Shown: positions 33,614 through 46,400 of the stretch, piece after piece
Position numbering within the stretch: position 1 is the first letter of the stretch
Layout: each line of letters starts with the position of its first letter
Source of the DNA: Diplodia intermedia
Taxonomy: Eukaryota > Ascomycota > Dothideomycetes > Botryosphaeriales > Botryosphaeriaceae
Direction: 5' to 3'
Length of the DNA stretch: 64,000 bases
Assembly: GCA_021495925.1 (NCBI GenBank)
Contig: JAKEKT010000021.1
Location: forward strand, 248,001 to 312,000
Made by a program: the position numbers and the translations under genes
Notes under the pieces: generated by a model
What the model was told of the DNA's origin: nothing
What the model saw: only the letters and a program-made list of their open reading frames with translations
Database searches by the model: none

Positions 33614-35617
33614 GCTTGGGATGGGCGGAAGAAGAAGAAGAGGAAGAATGTGGAGGAGAATGCACGGAAGATTTGGTGGAAGGGGACCCTTGGCGATTCT
33701 TGCGACGAGCGCGAGAAGCTGACGACGGAAACCCTTTTTTTCTTTTTGTTACGACGACGAGATGGCATTGGATTCGAGCGTGCGCGAGTTGGTCTCTTTT
33801 CTATCACCAGCGAAAGAATCGGCTTTTCTTCAACAACACTTGTCTAAGTACCCAGCGACGGAGCTTTGGAGACATGAAGAATCAGGGAAAGCGGGGCGAA
33901 GCTGAAGCTTGGGAGGTTTGGCGGGAAAGACTTTGGGCTCCTCCTCTCCTCGTCCGACGGCCTCCAAGAGAGAGCTTTTCCTTTTCCTTTTTCCCAGATT
34001 GTCAGTCCGCAGCCTCTTTCTCCTTTGTTCCTTTTTTTTGTTTCCTTTCTTCTCGACATTGCGACAAAAACAACGATATCCACCAATGGCGAATACACCA
34101 AAGAATTTGCGTTCGGCTCTCTTCAACAAAAAGGCGCTGCGGGGGTCCCTTTTCTTGGTCCGTTGACTCTCTCACTTTCGTTATCACGGCTGGCTGGCTT
34201 GCGTTGGGGGAAATCTTTTCCATTTGTGTGTGCTCACTGGGGGACGGTATCACAGAAAGAAGACTGGTCAAACATGGTTGCCTCAAGGCTAAACAAATTT
34301 TTGCGGGTGGGTTTGATAACATGGTCAGCTCTGGCTCTTTCTATTTTTTGAGTATCTTTGTCCCTTTTTTGGCGCGCGAAAACAAGGCAGATGTACGGTA
34401 GCGGTAGATTTTCTGGAGAAGAACAGGCTCTATTTTCCCGATTCGAGGCCAGGCTGTGTGTGGTTTTGGTGAGGCATGCGTGCATCGCGTTTGCCAGGTG
34501 AGGGGACAAACGAAAAGTGGCTGCCTGCTGGCTTTGGAGAGTGATAGGCTGCGAGGCCTCGCCTCAGCCTCGCCGTGTATGATTGTTTGTCTTTCAAGGT
34601 GCTGCTGCCTGCCGCCCGTCGCCTGCTGCCTACATGCTCGAGGGCGAGCGGACGTAAACGGAAGGGAAGAGAGAGGAGGGAGCGCTCGTCCGTGCGGCTC
34701 TTCAAGATGATCATCGTCATCGAAAACTGGGCACGGGTATGCGCGCCACGCCAGCACGCGCAGATCGCACCTCCACGGCTGCAATCAGCGCTACGGTCCA
34801 CTATTGCGCACTTTTGCTAACGACTTGCCTCTGGAACTATCCGGCGTGCAGAAGAGGTAGGGTGGCGCTTCGTGCTTATCTCATCTCATCAGCCTCAGCT
34901 CACCTCACGTATTTACCACTACTGCTGCTGCAGTAGTTGCTGCCCATCGCGCCTGTAGAGCGCCTCTTACTGCATTGCTATCTTGTTTTCTCTCACAGGG
35001 CCGAATTTCCGCAAGGCTGGTGGGCATCATGATGGCGTGGCACAAGTCTCACGGACTGGCCGTCCTTGACGCCAGCTGTTCTCAACAACCCCCTCCCCCT
35101 CCGCCCCCACAATCTCTCCAATCCGAGCATGCGGAGGGGAAGGAGCGGGCTTGTGCGACGCAATTTTACATCAGGAAGAGAAGAAGCCCAACACCTTTTT
35201 GCCCATGATCAGAGAGCATGACACGTACGTACGTACTTTGCAACCCGACCGGGGATGACCGACGGCAGCTGCAGCAACCGTTATAAAACAGTCCCATCAT
35301 CATGTGCGAATCAGACCAATCACGTCGGCGATATGCAGCAGCAGCAGCAGAAGAAAAGAGGTAGATGAGACAACTGTTCATGCCCTCATTCGCCCAACCA
35401 CCCCCCTCTGTTGCCCAAGCGACTGGGAATGATGAGCTCAGCTCAGCGCGTGCGTTGGGTTGCGTTCTAAAGCAAGCAAGCGTGAAATTTCAAAAGAACA
35501 ACAAAGCGCCTTGTTGGCTCGCAGCTCGAATCAGACGAGAGCACGAGATCAGGACAGGCCGTGAGCGCTGTTGCTACTTTTTGCCGCCCCCGCCCATCAT
35601 CTAAGCGCCCCCACGTC

Positions 35618-35678
35618 GGTGGATGTGGAAGGTGGATGTGGACGTGGGACGTGGGACGTGGACGTGGGAACTGGGGGC
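35618..35678. repeat. GTGGACGTGG-type minisatellite
   Basis: Degenerate tandem units of the form GTGGATGTGGA/GACGTGG repeated about six times on a G-rich plus strand. Confidence 0.6.
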
Positions 35679-36643
35679 GGTTGACCTAGGTACTATGACG
35701 TCGATTGGATCGCCCCGTCGACGAAGGAAGCCGCGTGCCCGCCGCTGACGACTTTATTCCCCACAGCATCTTTGGGCAAGCTAGTTATTCGGTGTTACTC
35801 TCACTCGCCATAACCTGCGGCTTTTTGCTTTCTCTTTTTTTTTTAGGGTGTTGTCTTTGGGGCGGTTTTTTATTTTTGTGTTCTTCCTCAATTACAGGTA
35901 TACGAATACACGGGGGGTGAGAGGTGGGAAATACGAGGTTATACGCAGCGCAAATCAAACAGCATGACGCGCGCGCGTGCTCGGCGCTTTCTGGGTTTTG
36001 ACGCACATCCCTTTCCGGGCCGTCCCGGGTGTGTAGGTAGGTCGACAGCGTGCCTGTTTTCTTCCTTCTCCGCAGACGTGGTAGGTGGTCCAGCTTCCTG
36101 TGTCTAGCCATGTTCTGCGTTTCGATGCCGTCTTGACTTTTTTTTTCTTCTTCTCCCCCTTCTCGTCGCCGTCGTCAGCGCTGCGGGATTAAACCTCATG
36201 ACTGTTGAGGAATTATTGGACGCGAGAGACACAGGTCACAAAGTTACACACAAGAGAAAAAAACCAACAACAAACAACATGTGACAAAAGAGAGAGAGGC
36301 GCGCGCGTGCTTTCTTCGCACCGGCCGGTCAGCAGGGATCTGTACATACAGTACGTGGCTACCTACCTACCTAGCGACGCAGGGCAAAAAGAAGCACGGG
36401 TACACTGGTACCAGGGGGGAAGGGGAGTGGAGGGAAAAGGAAAAACTAACTTTTATTCCCTGCCCATCTTCCCTCTTCTCTCCGACCGAGTACCTAGCAG
36501 TGCTGTCGCGCGACCTAGGTATCGGTTGGACGACAGCAACCGCTGCGTCAGAAATGACCCTTTTTCTGTTTCACTTGGCGACTGGACCGGCGGGGGGGAG
36601 GGCCCCAGATGACGCACGCAGCGCCTCCGACAAAAGGCAGGCC

Positions 36644-36780
36644 GCCTGCCTGCCTGCCTGTGTGGGGTAGCGTCCTTTTTGCGCAACCTCGAGGGTCCCT
36701 TTTTTCCCCGCCCACCCTTGCTGCTGGATGGCTGGCTGGCTGGCTTTCTTGCCGCTTGCTTGCTTGCTTGCTCGCTCGCC
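36644..36780. repeat. CCTG, TGGC and GCTT tetranucleotide runs
   Basis: (CCTG)n at about 36644-36660, then (GGCT)n and (GCTT)n/(GCTC)n at about 36725-36780. Simple repeats only. Confidence 0.6.
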
Positions 36781-37110
36781 TACCCCGGGTGTCCTTTTTT
36801 CCCGATGCTGCGGCACGCGCACGCAGCCTTGCTTCAAACGCCGATCCCGTGTATGGAAATAGAAAAAAAAGAGAGCCCGGTTTGTCTCTGAACGGATAAG
36901 AGAAGGCTGTTTTCTTGTACACATCCGACGTTGCGGTTTGATTGTGGCGCCACGTTGTTATGTCATATGCCATTTCTTTTTTCCTTTTTCCCGCCCGCTC
37001 GATTCAACGGCGGCTGTGCAGTGGTGGAACCAGCCAGCTGTGTGCATGCGTGACGAATTGCATGAACGTTTTTTTATCATTGCGGCGGTGCTGATCTGCT
37101 GCTGCGGCTG

Positions 37111-37136
37111 GGAAGGAGGGAGGGAGGGAGGGAGGG
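37111..37136. repeat. GGGA tetranucleotide repeat
   Basis: A short (GGGA)n run of about 26 bp. Confidence 0.6.
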
Positions 37137-38314
37137 GTTCAGTTCTCGCATATGCCGTGGCACCACCACTTGGCCGCATGTAGCAGGCGTTTTATTGATT
37201 TGTCACAGGGGGGGTGTGCGCAGCAAATGATTTGTCTTTTTTTTTGGTTTCTCGTCCCGTTGAAGGGAAAGTCGGAAAGTGTTGCTTTCGCTCTTGCATC
37301 GGTGCTCTCTAGGTGATTGGATGGCGGGGAATTGATTGCTGGCGCCAATCGTGGCTGTCGATGTTGGAATGCATGTCAGGTGATCCGCTGAATCCGGTTT
37401 CGCTGGGTTGGTGGACCTATGGGATCCTTGTTTTTGGCGGCCCGGGAGCGGGCTCCGGGGCCGTTGAGGTTGGTTGGTTTGTTGTTGCCGGGGCGGGTAC
37501 AGAAAACGGTAGCTCGAGGCTCGCAATAATTGTGGGTAGCATAGGCGCGAAGTGAATACTGAGTGGTGATTGGTTAACTTGAGAAGCGCTTGCATTGATT
37601 GTGTTTATCGAGTGGTGCATTTGCTTGGGTCGGGGGGACCGAGAGAAACGGTTTTATAGAACGTATTCCATAGAATGTATTGTTTCGCTTCCGGATCTAC
37701 CTTAGACATTGGCATGACATGGTGGACAGTAAAAGGCTCGTCTCTTCTGTCGCTAACCTTTTCCTACTTGAATAGTTAAAGCAAAGAATATGTTATAAGG
37801 CTCCGCCATACCAGAAACCTTGTTGAATGTAGGGATTATTCCATGCAATGCTTTTTGGATTTTAACAAACCTCACGCAGAACAACGTAGTTTGAAATGCG
37901 CGATAATACAACGATAACAAAGCAAATAGACTATAGACAATAGATACAATTAAATTATGGACAAGTATCATTGCATCTATTCCAACATCACTCTGACACC
38001 TCATGCCCCGGCGCTCCCACATGTTGTAAAGTGAAGTTGACCCATATTCGTAGTCCAGTAAGATTTGCATGCAAAGATGCAATACGGCTATGTTTTTTCC
38101 AAGCCGTTAGCGTTAGAAGGCCATTCGTTAGTCTCATCTTCGGTAGTCTCGGCGGCCTTGTTGTTGGAAGCCTCGTTGTCGCTCTCTTCATTTGCTTTGA
38201 AAGACAAACAGGAAAACATGACGCCCAGATAATCCTCTACCTGGATTAACATAAAACATCTTTGCGTCCGTGAAATAATCAGCCTCAGGTCACCTCGAGT
38301 CGAAAATCAACTGC

Positions 38315-41044
38315 TTAGAGGGTACTTCCACCGAAGTCGAAATCTGGCTCCAGGCTACTGGGATCTCCAAACCCGCCATTGTCATGGAACATAGTCCAGT
38401 CAATATCATCCACCCAAGATGCTCCACTGGGACCACCTTCCGAACCATCTTTCGGCGGTATGGAATCTTGGCCGCCGCGGCTTAGACCGGAAGCGGGCTG
38501 ACCCAAACTGCAGTCCGGCATCTGAGAACCGTCAACTTGGTCAAGCCAACGGATCTGCTCGCTGCTTTGTACGCCCGAATCCCGGACGGAATCATCGACG
38601 CCTTGTGGAGGTTGATGGTGACGAGGAAACATTACAGGTTGAGGCACATCTCCTGATGGCGCTGGCTTCGAGCCAGAATGGTCTTGTCCACATACGGGCC
38701 CTAAAGGATGGGCTTCGAACACGCCAGAGCCGTATCCCGAATCGCTGTTGCGGTGGCCACGCTGGGACGAGAGCGTATGAACCCGCAGAGCCTCGCTTGA
38801 AGTCATGCCGTCGTCGGTGTTGGGAGCTGCTTCGAAAGCCACGGGAAGAAGAGCGCCTGGATGCTGATGAGGGGCCGACGACGTCGCTGCCCTATTGTCT
38901 GGCGGGGGTACTGTGGACGGATCGTTCTCTGCTGACAAGCCCTCTCCGCCGGCTGGATCCGCGCTTTCCCGGGGACTGATGAATCTTTGGTGAAGATTGT
39001 TTTGACAGGCGCGGATGATTGCTGGGAGCCGCTCTCCGAATCGCTCGACAAACTCGGTGATGTCTGGTTCTTGCTCCAGCTGCTGTCGGATCAAGCCGGG
39101 CAGATGCTGGCGTTGGTACCAGTCATATCCTTCGACTGCCTGGTCTGCGGGGGACTCTTGATCGCAGTCTTCCAAAGGTATCAGAATAGTAGGCAGGACA
39201 AGTTGCGAGGTTAACTTACAAGGCGAAGGGGTTTCCGCGTCATCAAGAAGACGATGGCAAGTTCGATATATGTGTCTCCATTTGTCCTCGGGATCAACTC
39301 CGCGGTCTCTGCTTCTCAATTTTTGAACTTGGTCTTCGTCCAGACCGTCTTCTTGTTGGGGCACCACGACTTGAACGCATCGGTCCGCTCTCGCTAGGTG
39401 TCTCACGAGATCCGACGCGCTCGGGAATGTTTGGCGGCACCTGGGGCAGAGGTTGTCTACTTCAGCAGTGCTCATGTGCACACGGTAGAGGTGTTCCCTA
39501 CGGCTCCGTCAGTATGCCGTGGTATCCGCTGCCTTCTGTCAATCACTTACTTCAAACGGGATATGGTTCTGAAACCAGGCCAAAGACAGGATGCATTCCT
39601 TCCGTGGATTTCCGGGCTCTTTTTGTAAAAAGGGCAAGCAAATCTGGGCACACGCTGGCTGCTTGTGCAAGGTTTTGAGTTTTGTCTCCGCTTGTTTTCT
39701 TTCTCTCTATCCTCGCCATCTCCTTCATCGCCGTTGCTGCTTCTTTTCCTTTTGCCGGCTGACTTTGAAAGCGCCCCATGTGTTCTACAGGATGTTTGCT
39801 GCACTGAATCTGTGCTTCTCCCCTGTGATATGTCTTGAGAAGAACTGGCGTCATTTGGGCTGCTGTTTAGTTCTGCTGTTCCTGGACAGTCGCTGTGGCT
39901 TGCAATCGACTGTTTGCTGCCTTCCTCGACATACTCATCTGAGCTACTCCCGGGGGATGATCTGCCCTCTGAAACATCGGAGAGGTTGTAGCCTAGAAGA
40001 TCGTAGGCCTTCTCCACCAGCTTATCGATAATGTAGTCTTTGACCCCGTCACTGATGTCTTTCGTTTCCGCGACGTGCGAAACACCTTCGTCCGAGCACG
40101 TGGACGGTGTGGACGGGTTTTTGTCAAGCCTTCATGGTATCAGCAAAGTATACTCGTACGTCCCGGAAAAGGCCTGCTTACTTGGAAAACGGCTTCAGTG
40201 ACTCTGGATCCATCGAGTTGTAACCGCCATGGGTATCCTTTGGGCTTGCAACCTCGGCAGACGAGAGAGTGATATCACCACCTGGACTGCACGACGGGCC
40301 CGCTCGGCTGGTTGGAAGAATTTTTGCCGACTTGGCTTGCGATTCGAGGTCCCTGCTTTTCTCTTGCTTCCGCCAGTGCCGTGGGCGTACGTCAAGGCGT
40401 GTCTTCGCGGAGACCTGGCCCTCGGCCTTGAGCTTTTTAGCACTGCGATCTGACGGGCGCTTGCGTCCGTGCACGTTCAGAAGTATTGCACAGACGTTGC
40501 ACAGCCGAGCGCTGAAAAGATCACGGTGCCGGCGCGAGATGGTTCTGGTGGAGCAATTCTTGCAGGTGGGCTCCTGGGTGATCTCGGTGAGTGGAGAGTC
40601 CTCATTACGGAGTGTTTGGAGTTTCTTGCGCCGATTGGACTTGTCTGTCGGCGACCTTATGGGAGTGGTGCGGTTCCACGATTGTGAAGATAGTTTCGTT
40701 GGGGCATGAGCCGATCCTGAGCGTTCGCTGGGGGAAATCGATGACCCCATGCTCGACGTATGCGGGCTTTCTATCGCGTGCTTATCTCCCGGTCTTGACT
40801 GCCGTGACGGTGAATTGGGACATAGGTCCGTATAGAAAGGGATGTTCCCTGCCGCTTCAGAACCGGAGTCGTCCCTTCCTAAGGCCGCGCCCGGCATTGG
40901 TATATTGGTAGCGACAGTTGACAAAGGCAGGGACTGGTTAAACTTGGGCTTTCTATGTTGTGGATCTCGGTATGCCAAATCGTTCGAAGTCGGATCTTGA
41001 AAAGGGACCTTTACCTCATCGAAGTTAAGGTTGAGGCTGCTCAT
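38315..41044 (-). CDS. Zinc-finger protein combining a GATA-type finger and a fungal C2H2-like block
   Basis: Exons 41044-40182, 40129-39551, 39497-39220 and 39144-38315 total 2550 nt, 849 residues; introns are 52, 53 and 75 bp. The phases fit exactly. The 75-bp intron is stop-free, but splicing restores the conserved PSPY motif. Residues 161-185 form a C-x2-C-x17-C-x2-C finger (CKNC...LCNVC followed by HGRKRP), the GATA spacing, but the usual WRR reads SRRHR. Residues about 450-525 hold the fungal block RFACPFYKK...ISRLKEHLYRVH...CPRC, a C2H2-like finger seen in many ascomycete proteins. The remainder is Ser/Pro-rich with an acidic C-terminus (WVDDIDWTMF...FDFGG) that resembles an activation region. 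Likely a nuclear regulator; targets unknown. Confidence 0.8.
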
Positions 41045-41407
41045 TGCGATTATTGAAGATTGCGCCTAGTGAAGGAAAACATGGAGCTACAAGAGCTCTA
41101 CAACTCCCAAGTGGAAAGAGTGGAAGATGGGGGCGGGGTGGGCGGTTGGGTTCAGACTCGCGGTGAGATGGAGTGTCGCTCTGGAGGAAGTGTGCGCTGT
41201 GAGTTAACGCAGACAGGGAGGAGGAGAACAACGGACATATATTTATGTAGTCAGATCCACGAGGCTGAGGTAACGCGCACATTCGCAAAACGTGGGAGGG
41301 GGCTGGTGGGCGCTTAACGTCCGCTGTGGCTGCAGCCACGCAGCAACAATCCAACCAATCATCATCCCCCATCGCTCCCACCCCACCCACACCCACACCT
41401 GAACTAC
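41045..41407. other. Intergenic region between zinc-finger gene start and P450 stop
   Basis: About 360 bp holding the zinc-finger gene promoter and the P450 3' end. A CA/CCCA-rich stretch lies at about 41370-41420. No gene seen. Confidence 0.45.
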
Positions 41408-43310
41408 CTACCCCCTCCGCCCCTCCCTCTCCGCAAACCGCAACCTCAACTCCGGCAACGCCAACGTCCACGTATCCCTAATCCCCCCCACAAACTTCTC
41501 CCCATCCTCCCCCTCCGCAAACGCCACCTCAAACCTCAACACCGTCCGCGCCACCACGCTCTTCATCTCCCACATAGCCAACTGCTTACCCACACAGTAA
41601 TACATACCCACCTGAAACGGGAACCACGCCGCCCTCTCCCTCACCATCCCCGCCTGCGGCCCGCCGGGCACCCACCTCCCCGGCACGAAGTCGCGCGCGC
41701 GCTCGAAGTAGCGTTCGTCGCGCTGGATCACCCACTGCGGCATCACGACGACCGTGTCCCCCGGTATCGAGATGTCGCCGTAGAGGGGATCGCGGACGTG
41801 CAGGCCCTGCGGCGGCGTGAGCCGCGGCTGGCCGGATGGCACGGGCGGTTGCAGACGTAAAGTCTCGGTTACGACGGCTTCGAGGAGGGGGACGCGGTCG
41901 AAGGTGTCGGGGGTCCAGGTCGTGGGGTCGGAGTTGGTCGGGATGGCGGCGGCGAGGGCGGCGTGGAGGTCGGCTTGGATTGTGGGGTGCGCGCTTAGGT
42001 TGTAGAGCGCGTTGGTGAGGGTGGCGGACGCGGTGTCGCTGTGGTGTGGTGGTGGGTTAGCCGTGCGGGGTGGAGGGAGAACGGGGTGGTTGTGAGGCGG
42101 GAGTGGTGGGCGCGAGGGGAAAGGGTTGGTTTGCGGATAGGAGGGGGAGGTTGAAGGGCAAAAAGGGAGGGGAGGCTTAAGGGGAAGACGAGAGGGAAAA
42201 TACGTACGCTCCGCCGATGACGAGAGCGCGGGCGTCGTCGTCCAGCGCCTCGATGCTGCTGGCCGCGTACGGCTTCTTCTCCTCGAAGGCTTTGATGAGC
42301 CAGCTTACAACGTCCGTCGGCGCGTCGAGTTTCGTCGTTTTGCTGCTGAGCGCCTGTTGGACGTTTTTGCAAAGCATCAGCACTGGTCCCTCCCAAATCC
42401 AACGCTACTGCTGGGGCTGCCCGAACTCACCGCAATTTTCTCCCTCACCAGGCTCTTGCAGTACCGTGCGTAGGGCGCCATGGCGCCTCCTCCGCCGGGG
42501 GTGCGGATGAGTATGTTTCCCAGCCACGGCACGTGCTTCAGCAGGCCGAGCATGAAGCCGAAATCTTGCAGGGTCTTAATGGCGGGATGCCCTTTTGCGT
42601 TCCGCAGACACCCGAAGTCGCGGCCGAAGCCGACGACGCCCATGATGTCGTAGCCCAGCCAGGATATCCAATCGGTGATGTTGACCGGCTTGCCGACCCG
42701 TTCGGGCTCGGCGAGGCGGTCGAGGAAGAGCGTGATCGTAGACTGCATGGCGGCGTTGTACTTGGAGATCTCTGGATGACGGTGGTCAGTTGGGGATCGG
42801 AACTGACCGGTAGGAGCAACTTACGCGCCGGCGTCAAGGATATGTCCCATGCCCTTCTGGCTCTACGGTGGTCTTCGATGTCGTCCTTGAAAGATAGACC
42901 CTGGGCCTCCTTTCTGCTTTCGGTCATGGTGTAGAAATTCGTCTTTTGGCAGGTGATGATCTGGTTGAGCGGAGAAATCCGGGCGATTGACAACTCGCGT
43001 GGACCTGCAGGTATCGTTAGTACAGAGTACTGGATGATGAGAGATTGTTCCACCTGTTCGCACTACATCGCCGTATTTCTGGTGCAATTTCTCGGCTTCG
43101 AAATGGTACTGCAAGTTACGCGACAGATAAAGACTGTAGAACTTGGACAGCTTCGCTGCAAATGGGCCAGGAAACTTGCGCAGTCGGTGGAAGAAGACGC
43201 GATAGACGAGAGTAGATACTGTCAAGCTGAGGAGAAAGCCGAATGTGACGACTGCGACGGTTGTTGCGGTGTCAACAAGCGGTTTGTGGAACACTTGAAC
43301 GTCAACATAG
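41408..43310 (-). CDS. Cytochrome P450 monooxygenase, main body (gene broken in exon 1 by the retroelement block)
   Basis: Exons: remainder of exon 1 (43310-43054), then 43004-42825, 42771-42431, 42353-42208 and 42038-41408. With the detached 5' piece at 61268-61129 they give 1695 nt, 564 residues, every phase matching. Features: a hydrophobic N-terminal anchor (VAVVTFGFLLSLTVSTLVY), the hinge RKFPGPF, I-helix GGADTAS (about 353-359), K-helix ETLRL (ExxR), and heme loop FQVGMYYCVGKQLA with ligand Cys503. This is a fungal class II ER-membrane P450; the substrate is not predictable. Beyond the insertion I see no inactivating change, so the frame is otherwise intact. No in-frame ATG exists between the insertion point and exon 2, so normal product is not expected. 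Confidence 0.85.
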
Positions 43311-43458
43311 TGTTGGAATTTGAATGAATGAGAATGTATTCATACATCTGTTAGAGGTGAGGCATAAGAAGCGATAGGGGGCTACCCTAAGGGTCGCTTA
43401 TATACTCTACTTCTCGCTAACTAAGCTATCTACTACTATAAACGCTTATATTCTAATA
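43311..43458 (-). repeat. Outer copia LTR, left copy (148 bp)
   Basis: Begins TGTTGGAAT and ends ATTCTAATA (from ATTCCAACA by two C-to-T changes). It matches 60976-61123 over its full length. The outer ~75 bases are unmutated; the inner half carries C-to-T changes. Preceded by TSD CATAG (43306-43310). Confidence 0.9.
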
Positions 43459-46400
43459 CACCCTCTTCGCGCCTTATCTAATAGAGAAGTGCGCGATACT
43501 AGCTATAGTATTTAAGTAGTAAAATAGAAGATATATAAAATAACTAAGAGTTAAACTTATAAATAGTAAAAAGAAAGAAATAAGTAAATAAATATATACG
43601 TAATCGTTATATAATCGTAATCCGCGATAATAGAAATAAAAGTATAAAACTAAATACGAAAGATAATATAATCTAGATATTAATACGCTCGTTATTTCTT
43701 AAGAGAAACGAGCTCTAAGTAATAAATAAACGTCTAATACTTCTACTTAAATAATATCTTTATTAATTCGTTCGTTACTATATCTATAGTAGGCGTTTAT
43801 CTAAAGTAAACGTTATTAGCCTATACTTTCTAGCGAAGCTAGTAGTAATAGATATTAATATAGCGAAGCTTAGTATTAAGTTTTATAGCGTTCTATTCTA
43901 TTAGAAGAAGTATTTACTTATTATCGTATTAAACGTTAATATAGTATCTAGAGTTAAAGAAGATATCTCTAAAGAATTATTTTTACTAGTAGTATTACTT
44001 CGTTATTTTAGAGAGGGCTAGTAGCTCTACTTTTATAGAAGAGATAATAACGATAAGTTATTTAAACGCTTTCTAATTTATAGAAGTATTAAATAGAGTT
44101 ATTATTAAGCTCTAATAGCTACGTCTAGTAGTAACGTCGCTAACGTATAAAACGTTACTACTAATTATAAATACTTTATAATCGTCGTCTTAGTACTCTC
44201 TATAGTATAACGAGAGCTTACTAGTCTTACTAAGATAGATAAGAAGACGATCTACTAGCTATAGATATTATATAGAGAGATTAGTAAGATAGATAAATAG
44301 TATCGAATAGATATAAGTAACGTTAGCGCGCGTACTAATAGCTATAAATTAGACTAAACCTATTCGACTCTAGTATATATATATCTATTTAGAAGTCGCG
44401 TATTTATCTAGATTAGGCTCTAGCTACTTCTACTTTACTAGTAGAGTAGTAGTACGCCCTATAAGAATAAGATTATACCGCGTAATAAGATTATTAATAT
44501 ATAACTTCTAAGAGAGCTATAGTAGTTTAAACTATCTATTACGAATAACGCGTAGAGCGAGAAACTATTAGATCTTATCTATTACTCGTATCTCGTAGCG
44601 CTTAAATAGATCTTCTTAGAATGCGTTTACGAAGGCCTTATCGCGTACGTAAAACGCGAGAATAACGTTATCTACGAAAAAGAATATAAATAGATAACTA
44701 TTTATATAAAGATATAAAGTATCTAGTACTATCTCTAGTCTAAGATTCTTTAGAGTCTAGTAGAAGTACTTTTACTATAAAATAAGTAACTTTTTTAGGC
44801 CGTATAGTACTCGATTAAGCTTAAGAATAAGATCTAAAGATAATCTTATTTCTTTAAAGGGTTTAACGAAGATAGTATTAGATAGTAATATATAAGAAAA
44901 GATATTAACGACGTTATATTATCTTATTTTAAGATTAAATATATAGATTATTATAATAAGTATTCTAAAGATTCTAAAGGCTAGCGTCGCCGCGAAGATA
45001 TTATAATACGAGAATTAAAAGTTATCTCGTACGTAAATACGCGTCTTTATCTTTACTAAATATTTATACTCGTTAAACTTATATTTAAAGACTTACTATA
45101 GAGATATAATCTTCTTATTAAGTCTTCGTACCTCTATTATAGATATAATATTCTATATTCTCTTATCTTCTAGCTCGTTTAATTCTTACTTAATCGCCTA
45201 GTAAAGAAACGAGACGAGAGAATACTTATAAACGTTATTATACTAGCGAGGTTCTAGTAAGAGATTATCGCGATAAATACGCGATAACTACTACTTTAGA
45301 TAGTACTTTAGATAAAGCTCTTCTTCTATAAGACTTTCTAGCCGAAGATCTAGTATTATTATATAGTAGTTAGCGATAAGAGCTACTAGTAAGTATTTTA
45401 TATCGTCTATTAGTAAGTTCTACTAGAGGCTATAACTACTATAGCGAAGCTTTACGAAGCCTTCTACTTATATTAAGAGAGTTATCGTTTCTTTTAAATT
45501 TAGTTTAGTTTTAGTATAGGCCACGTCGAATTTAACGAAATTAGATCTAGTATTAATGCTTAGTACTATATTCTTTCGTTTCTAGATATTCTTATATCTT
45601 CTTAGTAGCTACGGCGTAGCTACGCGAAGCTACTATAGAATATATCTAATTAGATTAATAGCCGCCGTAAACGAGAAGTAGTAGTTAACGTTATATTTAG
45701 CGCTATTATTTACTATTATAATATACGTCTAGCGACGTCTTCTCGTTCTTTTATCTTTAATAACGTTCGCTTTATTAACGTCCGCGTTTATAATATTTAC
45801 GCGCGAAGCTTTATTACCGCGCGCGGCTTCTAGTATAGGTTTAGTATTATATTAGATAGATAGTAGGCGGCCTTAATAATCTAGTAAGGCTACGAGGTTC
45901 TACTACTACTACTAGTATTATTATTAGACGGGTAACTATAGTACTAAAGTAAAGTTCTTCTAGTAATTAAGTTTAGAAGTTCTTATTAAAGATATTAATA
46001 TAAGTAGATTCTACTCTACGTCTACTTTCTTATTAGAAGGCGTAGAGGGTTCTTCTTTAGATACTTAGTAAAGCGTGCGAGAAGTAAAGGCCTAGTTAGT
46101 ATTAAGATTCTTATTTATATAAGATCGGCGAATAGACTTTTTATTACTACTTATAAGATTCTTAGAGTCTAAATAAATATATAGTATAATCTTATCTAGT
46201 TTCTCGTCGGTATCTATAAGATACTAGAAGGTATTAGAGTTATTCTAAAAGTATCTAATAAATTTATTAAAAGTAACGTCTCTCGTACGAATAACCTTTA
46301 AATCTAGTAGATACTAGATATAATAAATATTAGTAGAATTATAGTCTATAAAATAGCTAATAAGGGCACGCTCTTATAGCTTATTACTACGAGAAATAAG

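Larger units (their letters stand above)
33614..38314. other. 4.7-kb gene-poor convergent region rich in simple repeats
   Basis: Lies between the 3' ends of the 32084-33613 gene (+) and the zinc-finger gene (-). It holds polypyrimidine/polypurine stretches and tetranucleotide runs but no frame with family features. Unlike the 43-61 kb block it is not AT-saturated and shows no RIP bias. It could hold long UTRs or a non-coding RNA; nothing specific supports one. Confidence 0.45.

Noticed and set aside
42863..43294. P450 starting with the GTG codon at 43294
   Set aside because: Non-ATG starts are not expected here; the true N-terminus continues across the transposon to 61268 in exact phase.
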